DNA from: Heterotrichella gracilis
Lineage: Eukaryota > Sar > Xanthophyceae > Tribonematales > Xanthonemataceae
Direction: 5' to 3'
Assembly: GCA_032358255.1 (NCBI GenBank)
Contig: JAULBX010029423.1
Span: 1 to 22,026 of the forward strand
DNA length: 22,026 nucleotides
Part shown: in pieces, positions 1 to 8,346 of the stretch
Position numbering within the stretch: position 1 is the stretch's first letter
Layout of the letters: each line of letters begins with the position of its first letter
The notes under the pieces: generated by a model
What the model saw: only the letters and a program-made list of their open reading frames with translations
Databases searched by the model: none
What the model was told of the DNA's origin: nothing
Position numbers and translations under genes: made by a program

Positions 1-248
1 GTGTGCCCTTCAGGGGCACACAGGGCAATAAGCCGATGACGGCTTGGAACGCCTTTTGTTTGTTTGTTTGTTTGTATCCTTACACGGACGATTGTCCACC
101 GGAGCAGGGCTGATCATAATATCAGTACTGCACCAGAGTCTGACAACCGATCCTTCCGACGGATGTATTGATCATACCGACGGATGTATTGATATTACCA
201 CGGGTGGCTTATCGGACCTTTGTCCGGACTTCGAACAATGCCAACTGT

Positions 249-418
249 TGCCAACAGTGTTGGCAGGCTCTTGACAAAGCCTGTGATATCTTCTGCCAGA
301 AGTTCTGGCAGATACACACATACCACGTTTTGGGGCCTACGTCGAGCGGTGCAACCCCCCCCAACAGCCTCACCACCCACCCACCCAATTATCGATGGCA
401 TGTGCAAGGTTTGCACAT
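249..418. repeat. Cluster of three short perfect inverted repeats
   Basis: Three small hairpins lie within 170 bases. TGCCAACA / TGTTGGCA (249-265) has a 1-base loop G. TCTGCCAGAA / TTCTGGCAGA (292-312) also has a 1-base loop G. ATGTGCAA / TTGCACAT (400-418) has a 3-base loop. All arms match perfectly. They lie in the repeat-rich segment upstream of the OEP80-like exons. Function is unknown; palindromes of this sort are common in decayed transposable elements. Confidence 0.7.
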
Positions 419-760
419 ACCAGGAATCTTTCAGTGCAACTTTCTTCCAGCAGCTGGTGGTTTATTGAGTGGCCTTTCGCAACGCGCACACTTATACACA
501 CAAGGTTTGAGGTTATGTCCAGAAGTGGAGCCCCCCACTCCCCCCCCACCCGGCTCACCACCCACCCACCCTATCGATATTACCTTGAAGGCATCAATGC
601 CGCAAGATGCATCTATTTAATACGGTACCTAGATCATTGTTCAATACTCTGAAGCTGTGCTTAATAGTCCACTTTCCTGTGCACAGTGGGTATGACTGTG
701 AAATATGCCATGCTCATTTCATAAGCTTTTGCGCACACCAAACACACCACGTTTTGGGGT
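313..760. repeat. Degenerate tandem repeat, period about 185 bases
   Basis: The block CTCACCACCCACCCACCC followed shortly by ATCGAT occurs at 369-395 and again at 554-578, an offset of 185. Each copy is preceded by a C-run and by a block beginning ATACACACA. The core ACCACGTTTTGGGG of the first copy (322-335) returns exactly at 746-759. The copies are diverged between these anchors. This looks like an old tandem satellite or minisatellite, or fragments of a repeat family; I cannot assign it to a named family. Confidence 0.6.
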
Positions 761-883
761 ATCCAGCGGGGGAATGTGCTACTTACACCTTGCCACTCCA
801 CACACAATAGCTATTGACATTCTGGTATGTTACAGGAGTGAGTTGCCACGCATCCTATGGCAAAAAGCTTTGTGCCACAGACT

Positions 884-958
884 TGAACCCTATTAACCCT
901 ATTAACCCTAAACCCCCTTCACCATCCTGTATCCTAAACCCCCCTTCGCTATCCTGAT
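884..958. repeat. Telomere-like CCCTAA patch and adjoining tandem duplication
   Basis: Three CCCTA units (CCCTATTAA, CCCTATTAA, CCCTAAA) run from 888 to 913. Two imperfect copies of a 26-base unit follow directly, at 907-932 and 933-958, each starting CCTAAACCCCC and ending in ATCCTG. The motif resembles the CCCTAAA plant/green-algal telomere repeat but is interstitial here. Confidence 0.6.
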
Positions 959-1039
959 ACTAATGATGATGATAATGATGATACAGTATCACCCACATTG
1001 GAGATGCCAATGTGGGGGTGGGAGGATGGTGGGAGCAGC

Positions 1040-1127
1040 GGTGGTACCAAGGGTGCAGGTGGCGATGGCAACGTGGTGGTGAGGAGGCTGGTGGGGAATC
1101 TGGAGTAGGGCAGACCGCTTGCAACAG
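1040..1127 (+). other. Candidate OEP80 exon carrying an in-frame TAG
   Basis: A frame ending at a good donor (ACAG|GTAAGG, GT at 1128-1129) joins in phase to the next exon at 1359. It reads GNVVVRRLVGNLE, stop, GRPLATG and then WTGTLG. From recalled plant OEP80 sequence, the strand before the W-x-G-T motif has a G-V-E-Y-x-R-P-L/F pattern, so GNLE-stop-GRPL aligns with the stop (1106-1108, TAG) exactly at the Tyr. Upstream residues are Gly-rich (GGTKGAGGDG), and the 5' limit is uncertain; one possible acceptor is CAG at about 1037-1039. Alternatively only 1109-1127 is a 19-base microexon with acceptor GTAG and the upstream match is chance. See the finding on this stop codon. Confidence 0.45.
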
Positions 1128-1358
1128 GTAAGGCACTGGCAACTTCGCAAGACCCTGGGACAATACCCTGACATTTATGAGCACTCCTGTGTGTGGCTTC
1201 TGTACCAGGGAGAAGGTCAGGTTTGGGTGAGCAGCCACCTCCCCCTGCTAACAGTGCTCAGTCTTTGCCTTGCAATGCACAGATGCCCCCACTATTGATT
1301 CCCATTGACAGGTAGGCTCCACTAGTCTGGCTCACATGTTGTTTCCCCTCCTTGCCAG

Positions 1359-3008
1359 GCTGGACGGGCACCCTGGGCATCAACTGGCAGCGCGCGCGGT
1401 GCATGGACGAGCACGGCCATGGCCTGCTGACCGACGTGTACCAGCCCCCCTTGACCTTCAGCGGCAAGGAGAGCGACACAGTGATGCTGGCGCTGCTACG
1501 CGCAGTGTACAGGTGGGGCGCGGCGTCTTGGTCGGGTGGTATTGGGGTGCAGGCATCTGTAGGGTCCTTTGTTGCTGAATGTCACACGCACGCACATGGT
1601 GCATATTGGGTTTGTGTGCAATGCATGCATAACAGAATAGGCAAAAAAGGAATGTCGATGAAGTGCTCGCCCCAGCTCTGATGGGACCATAGGCAACTCT
1701 AGGGTGCACACAGGTCCAGTCGGTAATTTTTAAGCCAAGGGATTGACGAATTATAAAGAAATCGGCCAAAACTTTAAAATTGAAATGGCAACCGGTTTAC
1801 AAACAACAAAAATCAAGTTTACCATTTTAAAAAGGAGGTTCCTTCAGAGAGATGCGTCCCAGTGCTGCCCTTGACCCCCCCTCCCTTCCGCCACCCGCAG
1901 CGACCTCACCTCCCAGCTGCTGCTATCCATGGAGCAGGCGCTGCCACTGCAGCCAGACTGGCTAAACTTCAACAGGTTCAGGGTGCGCGCGCAGCTCACG
2001 CTGCCGCTCAAGAGGCTCAAGCTGCTGCTGTCGGGCAAAGGTGTGGGGCACAGCAGGAGTCACTAGCATATGAAATAGGCGGCATTTGAGGTTCCCATGT
2101 GTGATGCCTAGACGTGCACATTGGCGCAGCATATGAGCAGAAGGGTGATGGGGTGGACAATAAACCATGGGGTATTCTGGCTGTACTCTGCTGGAACTAT
2201 GTTGCCGTCCCTTGTGGCACTGCATGGCGATGCCTTTGCAGCTTCTGTACACTAAATCACCTCCTCCCTTGCCAGGTGGCATGATCCTGGGTGACCTGCC
2301 GCCCTACGAGGCCTTCCCCATAGGGGGTACTAACAGCGTGAGGGGGTACAGCGAGGGGGGAGTGGGGTCCGGCAGGAATTATGTGGCGGGCACTGCTGAG
2401 CTGCAAATACCCATGTTCGCCCCCCTGGAGGTGAGGAAGGGCATGGAGGGAAGGGTGGGAGGGAACAACTCCCGTACCACTCGCACTGGGTGTGCCAGTG
2501 GGACAGGCGTGTGTGCATGATTGTCAGTACCTGCAGCATCTGGAGGTTATTTTTTCGTGAACCATGTAATCATGACCGTTACCATGAAATGGCTAGCGGG
2601 CATGGTGCTGCATTAGGATGCAACCTCAAAAGGGCAAATGCACACATTTATCAATTGCTAAAGCCCGTTGCAATGTCATGCTTGCAAATGTGATGGCATG
2701 CAGAAGGGGCTCTTTGCAGCACGCTCTTCGGTACGCATGGGCAGGGACAAGAACCACACAACCATCTCAACTTTTCTGACAGTCCATCCCTGGTGCAGGG
2801 TACGCTTTTCTTAGACTACGGGTCAGACCTGGACAGCTCTCAGAGTGTGATCGGGGACCCTGCGGGGGTGCGCGGCAAGCCAGGGAATGGGTATGGCTAT
2901 GGGGTGGGTGTGCGAGTGGACTCGCCTGTTGGTCCCCTGCGCCTGGAGTATGCGTTCAATGACAAGGGGCAGAAGCGCTTCCACTTGGGGATCGGCTCAC
3001 ATGGATGA
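1359..3008 (+). CDS. OEP80: OEP80/Toc75-V-like Omp85 beta-barrel protein, C-terminal part
   Basis: Four exons, 1359-1512, 1901-2040, 2276-2430 and 2799-3008 (TGA), join in phase with GT-AG introns and encode about 219 residues of an Omp85 barrel. Exon 1 reads [20 protein letters not shown]. Exon 3 has the hallmark loop-6 motif, [18 protein letters not shown], with its invariant VRGY arginine. Exon 4 has [28 protein letters not shown] and [16 protein letters not shown], the closing barrel strands. This pattern matches plant OEP80, an essential chloroplast outer-envelope Omp85 protein related to Toc75 and implicated in outer-membrane protein biogenesis. The POTRA domains and first strands are missing to the left. 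A TGTAA element at 3409 may be the polyadenylation signal. A Toc75-III or P36/P39-like paralogue is less likely, given the match in the last two exons. The upstream TAG leaves open whether the gene is intact. Confidence 0.88.
1721..1836. other. AT-rich island inside OEP80-like intron 1
   Basis: About 115 bases within the 1513-1900 intron are markedly A/T-rich (runs such as AATTTTTAAG, ACTTTAAAATTG, CATTTTAAAAAGG), while the sequence on both sides is balanced to GC-rich with C-runs. No exon or splice signal explains it. It could be an organelle-derived insertion, a transposon remnant or simply intronic drift. Confidence 0.4.
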
Positions 3009-3408
3009 TGGGGATGCATGTGATACAGATCAGCTGGGAATACGTTTTTTCTGACTTCAGGTTGATGCACTGTACAGACATGTCTGTGAGCATTCTCCAC
3101 AGCCCAAGGGCCTACATTGCAATCTTACATGATCCCAATTAATTCAGCTGAGATACGGTACGTGTAGTACATTACTGTACGGTAGTCACTAGTGGATTAT
3201 AATACTTTGTGGTGATTGTTACAGTACGACAGTCAGTCAACTGCGAACCATTCAACTTCTGTGGAAAAGTGTGTCCGTCAGCATGGTGTGGCCACAATGT
3301 TTCAAATGATTTACTTCGTGTTTTCGGATCATTGTGTGGTTGAGATCTACTCCAAGGAAGTATATTATATGATGGAAGGGCTACATCCCAGTGTTGGCCT
3401 TGCATAAT

Positions 3409-3413
3409 TGTAA
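3409..3413 (+). terminator. Candidate TGTAA poly(A) signal of OEP80-like gene
   Basis: TGTAA is the usual green-algal polyadenylation element in Chlamydomonas and relatives. This copy lies about 400 bases past the TGA at 3006-3008 and is the first I noticed on the plus strand after the gene. A five-base motif is weak evidence on its own. Confidence 0.25.
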
Positions 3414-3621
3414 GGCAACAGTGCTCTCACAACAGCCATTGATGGTCTACTTCCTCGCAATGCTACTTTGGAATGTGAAGTTGCAGTGGCAGCTGAGCCC
3501 GAGAGGTCAATGGCATTTCATGGCACATGCACTTGTAGGATTGGCGACAGAGACCACAAATCTGATCACGAGAGTATGTAGGGTCCCCACGCAAATCTAC
3601 CAATGGCATGAGCAACTGTTG

Positions 3622-3626
3622 TTACA
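3622..3626 (-). terminator. Candidate TGTAA poly(A) signal of PIN gene
   Basis: TTACA on the plus strand gives TGTAA on the minus strand, about 240 bases beyond the minus-strand stop at 3864-3866. It is placed plausibly for a 3' UTR and does not overlap the candidate signal of the converging gene. A short motif, so tentative. Confidence 0.25.
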
Positions 3627-3863
3627 GTGCACATGCAGTGGAATGGCCCATTGCTGAAGTGGAAGGACTGTCACACTGGCCCAGTGTGGCACATGAAAGC
3701 GGTGTTTAGGCTGTTCGGTATAAAAGCGAACCACAACGGTTCTACGGAATGGACAATGGCTCAGTAAGAAGGAGGAACAGGTGTAAAGTGAGCTTCACAG
3801 CAACACAAGCATGCTTGCAACAGCGGCAGCAATGTTGCAAGCATTCAACTTGGAACCAGGGCA

Positions 3864-6800
3864 TCAAATACTGCGACCGCCATGCTGACACCTGGGAACT
3901 GCCCTTGCGCTGGTCAGCTTTCTGCTGTTGTCGCGTTGCACAACATGTACAGTAGAGCGCACAGTCTTTGCAGTTGCAATTGACCCTGGCAAATTATCTT
4001 TGTTCCCCAGCAAACTGCTGCTATTAGCCACCAAGCTGTTCAGTGATGAAGGGTACAGGGTACAGGCGGGATTCCATCGCTGCGCATGCAAGCGGTTGCT
4101 AGCTTCCTCTGAAGAGATGATGTGTAGTTTGTTGCTGGACCCTAGGTTGCGCATGTTGGCGTCATCCGATACTATCCAGCCACTGGCTCCTAGGTTGATC
4201 ATTTCCATTGCATAGGCCACTATAGCATCATCACCCCCCAGCTTGTGGCCGTACTTCTTTTGCATGTCCTGGTACTCCTCCCACCTGGCGTGACCAAACG
4301 GATAGCAAATCATGGGTCAGACAGTGGCCATCCGGGTGATTCCCTAAAACTCCCTGGAACCCTAACCTTAAAAGCTGCAAACTCCAGCTCATTGCAATAC
4401 AAATTCGTAACTATACCTTCACAGTATACACTTCATGGCATGCATTGCCAATGCATTGTCCCTACCAAACTGGTACATAATATTATGTGTGAGTATGACT
4501 GGCAATCACTGTATGCACTCTCATTTCAACACATGCATCTGCACCAGGGCAACCGCGTTCTCCCTCTTAACACAAAACTGGGAATTTAATGCGCCACTTA
4601 CTCTTGTATCCTGAGCCTGTGCCGGTGCTTCAGGCTGGGCCCGTTGTTCCTTAGCCTCTCAATCCATCTGATGGCAGCGCGCGTCTGGTAGCCCTGTGCC
4701 CAGCTGTCCTTGTACTTGTCCAGCTCTTTGGTAACCTCCTGCATGTGGGATGCCATTGACCTGCCAGTATGGCACATGTTGATCATAAACAATCATTAGT
4801 AATCAGTAATCAGTAATCATCGTTAGTATTCCAATCCCATGCAATTCTTGTTTTTTCATGTACCTAGCTTTTTAAACAAAATCACAATAACTTACATGGG
4901 GGACTGCAAACTTCACGTTTGGACACTGTGAGAAAACAGCACCCAAATAGGAATACAGGAAGGGGTTGGTGTCTCGCCCTCTTACTGTCTCCCAGCCCTT
5001 CATCAAGATGTTGGTGTCAAAGATGACAAAGACATTGCCCACTTCGCTGCACACAGACAGTTTTCGCCTCATGATCGCGCAGCAGTGGTCAAATTACAGG
5101 CACAGCACTGCTTTTTATTTTTTAATTAATGCTGGCGCACCAGTGGCAGGCAGGGAGTACGAACCATGTGATCACACTGGCAATTTGGACATGCAATTAA
5201 ACTCTGCACAACTGTGCGCACAATAAATCCTTGCCATGAATCATCAGATATGAAGCACAAATGTTTTTGTCAACCCCAGCTGGCCTGCAATTCCACTTGC
5301 CTGTTGGCAAATCGAGATCTCCTGCACGTTTTGTCCGCCTCCAACTTGGCTGCCTTCTTCTGCACCTCCTTCTCCAGCTGGCGCACATACAGGTGCTGCT
5401 TGCCCGCCTTTGCCTCCAGCGCACTGGCCTGCTCCTTCTTCTTGCACAGCTGGCGCTCCTTGGCGCTGAGGGCGGCCATCTGGTGGCGCCACCGTGCCCT
5501 CAGGACATCACACGCAGCCTGTGGTGTTACCATGAAAACCCCAGTGATTGTTAATCTACATTGAGTGGACATCCAGTGCTCTCCATCAAACTTCAGAGTT
5601 TTTGTTTGGGCATTGGCCGCGTCATGGCATGGAGTCAGATGAAACACATGTCTGTCCTCATTGTTAGGGACCTTTGAGCCCGCAAGATATAGGAATGGAC
5701 CAAGCAGTTCCAGGAACAGACCTGCCAGGCATTGGATGTACAGAGCTGACTGCTAACTTTGGCTTTTGGAGGTAACAATGTATGCAGTCAGGTGGCACTG
5801 AAACACAAATTCCACGCAAACATCAACGCCAATGATGGTAAATTCGATGTAATTCACTGCAAATGAATAAAGAAAGATTAATGCAGCCCTGAAGTGCAAA
5901 CTCACCGCAAGAACAGCTGCATCCTCCTGATCTGGACTCTGCTTGCCAGCGCTGTCCCTGCATTGCCTCCTGGCTGTCACATAGGCCTCCGTGAGCAGCT
6001 CCATGGCATCACCATTGGCACCCCGCTCCCCCTTGCACGCCTCAGCAGGGACAGAAGCACTGGCTGCACCGCTGACCACTGTGGCTGGGCCACTGCTGGC
6101 AGCTGGCAATCTGCTAGGAGCTGTCAGAGAAGCTGTAGAGGTGCTGGTTCCCTTCAGACCGGCTCTCAGCCAAGCATCAAACTGGGGCAGGCTGGCCCCA
6201 GGGCCTGCCTCTGCTCTGAACTGCTGCAGTACTACAGTGCACTGCAGCCAAACGTCAGCAGCAATGGCAGGGGAAGCGCTGGGTCCCGAGCCATGTCCCA
6301 AGGGCGAGCCTTCAGTGATTTCGGAGTGTCTACCGTGTGGCTTGTGTCTGCATGGCACAAACAGTGGCCTGTTTCAGCACTCGGTGCAGTGCACGTGGTA
6401 CTGACATTACCCACTGACAAACTTTCACAGCGACCACTCCCAAGCACAAGTACCAAAGAGAATAAATAAGCAATTGTAACACATTGACGTCATACCTGTT
6501 TTGACTCCTTCTATTGCCAACGCTCTTGGATGTTGTTCAGCCTCGTCCCCATTTTTTGCCAAAACTGCTGTGGTATTGCTGGTGGCTGCTTGGCTCGGAG
6601 GGAGGTTTTGGCTCACCTCCCCAAGCGGAGCCAGTGCTCGCACTGAAGCTAGCGTTTCTACTGCTGGGGCCACACTGCGTAAGATTTGAGCACATTCAGT
6701 GTATCTGGCATCGCCTGCCTGTTCCAACCCCTTGTAATCATGGTTAAACCCTAACAAGGGGTATAGCCAAACCCTAAAAGGACTATAGCCACAACCTACC

Positions 6801-7513
6801 TCTGCGCCAACACCCCTGCAGCCACATAGGCGCTACCTGCCCCACCTTGGTTTCAATATGTACTCGCAGATTTCTGTCTCACACAAAATTCAGCAACCAT
6901 TAATGGATGCTGAAAACCGTCTCCTAGGCAAACAAAGTGCCTCCCTTCCAAGCAATGCACGCGGTGCAGACTTACTGTTTCTCTGTGTCATTCTTGGCAA
7001 CAGGCGCAGTGCCTAGCTTGGTCACAGCTGTTAGTATTTTCTGACATCCAGGTGGAGGCTGCGCCTGTGCGTGCAACAGAAGTCACTATCTACCGTAGTC
7101 ATGGGTGAGATGGAGCCACATCCACGCATTGTCCAGAGCTAAGACAAGTCAAGCAAACACATGACGGAGCATGCAGTGCCAAGTAATTCACAATACAGTG
7201 TGGTGTGAACGTGCAGAGCGGTGACACTGTCATAAAAGAGAATGGCCTCGTAAAAGAGAATGGCTCTGCAGGCATGGCAGGTGTGTACACATGTGTTGAG
7301 CTAGCCTACCTTCTGCTTGTTATGAACAAGTGGTCGTGCCTTGACAAGTAGCTTCGGATTTGCCTTGATGTGGAACCCTGGAGGTACTTGTTTCATTGTA
7401 GCCTTCTGAGAACTAAAGTTTTCCTTGTCCCTTTCGTGTGCCATCCCTGGTGCCATCCTACCCAATTGGATTGGGTAGGATGGCACTTGCAAGGGTTGGT
7501 CAACAAAGGTCAC
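3864..7513 (-). CDS. Coiled-coil protein with C-terminal PIN-type nuclease domain
   Basis: Nine exons in transcript order: 7513-7310, 7040-6976, 6832-6800, 6704-6496, 6309-5906 (or from 6231), 5518-5301, 5046-4896, 4738-4602, 4284-3864 (TGA). All join in phase, giving 613 residues. Residues about 306-377 form a Lys/Glu/Ala-rich coiled coil (VRQLEKEVQKKAAKLEADK). Residues about 380-535 look like a PIN domain: VFVIFDTNILM with Asp388, VTKELDKYK with Glu433, GGDDAIVAYAME with Asp492/493, and GWIVSDDANMR with Asp514/515. These are the four acidic positions that bind metal in PIN RNases, so activity on RNA is plausible. The N-terminal half is low-complexity, rich in Ala/Ser/Pro, with no domain I recognise. 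The product may resemble SWT1-type or NYN/PIN proteins, but I cannot name the family. Exons 2, 3 and the start of exon 5 are the least certain. The first in-frame ATG (7513) is chosen; Met20, Met24 or Met40 are alternatives. Confidence 0.75.
4798..4818. repeat. AGTAATC tandem repeat, three copies
   Basis: Three exact 7-base units lie in the PIN-gene intron between exons 7 and 8. A simple microsatellite with no implied function. Confidence 0.8.
5047..5300 (-). other. Probable GC-AG intron of the PIN gene
   Basis: On the minus strand exon 6 ends GCCAACAG|GCAAGT and exon 7 begins after TGTGTGCAG|C. The donor is GC in an otherwise perfect AG|GCAAGT context. This choice leaves two bases (AG) that join with C to give an AGC codon and keep the PIN frame. 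The only nearby GT donor (GTGGAA, three bases further on) leaves phase 0, and reading CGA at the acceptor soon meets a TGA. Confidence 0.65.
6746..6790. repeat. Two tandem copies of a 22-23-base unit with AAACCCTAA
   Basis: Copies at 6746-6768 and 6769-6790 both begin AAACCCTAA and end TATAGCC, differing inside. They lie in the PIN-gene intron between exons 3 and 4 and form one of several telomere-like patches in this window. Confidence 0.65.
7450..7486. repeat. Perfect 16-bp inverted repeat with 5-base loop at start of the PIN gene
   Basis: GTGCCATCCTACCCAA (7450-7465) and its exact complement TTGGGTAGGATGGCAC (7471-7486) flank the loop TTGGA. In the transcript of the minus-strand gene it falls just after the first ATG (7513), or in the 5' UTR if translation begins at Met20 or later. 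Such a stem would be stable in RNA and could affect initiation; it could also be an insertion scar. Confidence 0.8.
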
Positions 7514-8346
7514 ATGACACGGGATTGTTGCCGTAGTTGTTATGGTCTTCTCGTCTAAAGAATACTGTATTCCGAGGCCGTGCCTGCTCCTTTTGGCACC
7601 AACACGAAGACTGATTACTAGTGCTATACGGTATAAGCCATCTACCTACAATGCTCGTCAACTGGCAAACACATGTTGACGGCAAACATCGTGTTGTTCA
7701 ATGCTTCATCAACCCGTTCAACTACTGAGATCATGCAAATAAGAACGTGTCATAACACTTCTGCACTAGTTTCTCCGAGACTACCATGGTATACCAGTGA
7801 GGCTCAGGCATTATGATACCCTAGCCAAGGGTCACTGTCAAACCCCATACCAATTACCTTTGCCTTCTCCCGTCCCCCAGCGCGCCACACCCGTAGCAGA
7901 GATGGTAATTAAATTAGATACGCTGTTTAAAGTATACTTGGCGCGTAACTCAATTGACTTTGGCCCACGCGTTCGTGCTTGTTTTCAGGCATGCATGCAT
8001 GCATCTGCATGGCGGGACTGTTCAACCCCGCCTGCTGTTTTGGTGGGTTATCATCACAACCTGGCTTCACCCATTCTTTGCCCCAAGAGTTTCAACACGC
8101 TAAATAGGCTTAAGGAACGGAGGGTTTGGGAAAACGCGTGTGCCCCTATGGCATTTGATACGTCAGTGTGGGGACAGGGGTGTGGGGACCTCCACAGTAC
8201 TTGGTGAATATGCATGCGAGTATGTCGGTATCCCCAGATATCCACCCAAGGCAACAGTTCACCTTTGATTGGTTCCCCAAGGTCGTTTGCAACCAGTACT
8301 GGTGGCATTACCCTGCTGGCAACGTGGAACCCTAATCCTTAACCCA
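7514..8346. promoter_or_regulatory. Shared upstream region of the divergent PIN and FUSC genes
   Basis: The 833 bases separate two start codons pointing away from each other, so both promoters should lie here. I find no convincing coding exon; the longest open frame (from 7797, 136 codons) lacks any recognisable content. A (GCAT)4 run lies at 7989-8004 and a telomere-like GGAACCCTAATCCTTAACCC at about 8327-8346, directly before the FUSC start. No clear TATA box was assigned. Confidence 0.5.

Larger units (their letters stand above)
1..1040. other. Non-coding stretch, probably intron of the OEP80-like gene
   Basis: I see no convincing exon here. The short open frames are interrupted, low in complexity and lack splice-consistent continuation. 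The stretch holds a (TTTG)n run at about 54-75, a direct repeat of CCGACGGATGTATTGAT at about 157-193, small perfect hairpins, a degenerate repeat of about 185 bases, a telomere-like patch at 884-917 and a GATGAT-type run at about 963-981. Because the OEP80-like reading frame downstream lacks its N-terminal half, this is most easily read as intron sequence, with the earlier exons lying left of the window. It could instead include upstream exons too diverged for me to recognise. Confidence 0.5.
3009..3863. other. Intergenic gap between convergent genes
   Basis: This gap should contain the 3' UTRs of the OEP80-like gene (plus strand) and the PIN gene (minus strand). I find no convincing exon. 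A small patch at about 3152-3185 repeats TACGGTA on both sides of a TAGTACATTACTGTA segment. Otherwise I see nothing of note beyond the two candidate poly(A) signals. Confidence 0.6.

Noticed and set aside
1106..1108. A reassigned genetic code (TAG as a sense codon)
   Set aside because: All three completed genes end in TGA, but roughly 1,950 reconstructed residues elsewhere in the window contain no in-frame TAG or TAA, so one TAG is better explained by mutation, error or splicing.
5894..6469. Plus-strand open frame of 191 codons
   Set aside because: It lies antisense to exon 5 of the PIN gene; the minus-strand frame has in-phase splice junctions on both sides.
7797..8207. Plus-strand open frame of 136 codons between the divergent genes
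   Set aside because: No conserved motif, mixed composition, and it occupies the presumed double promoter; possible but unsupported.
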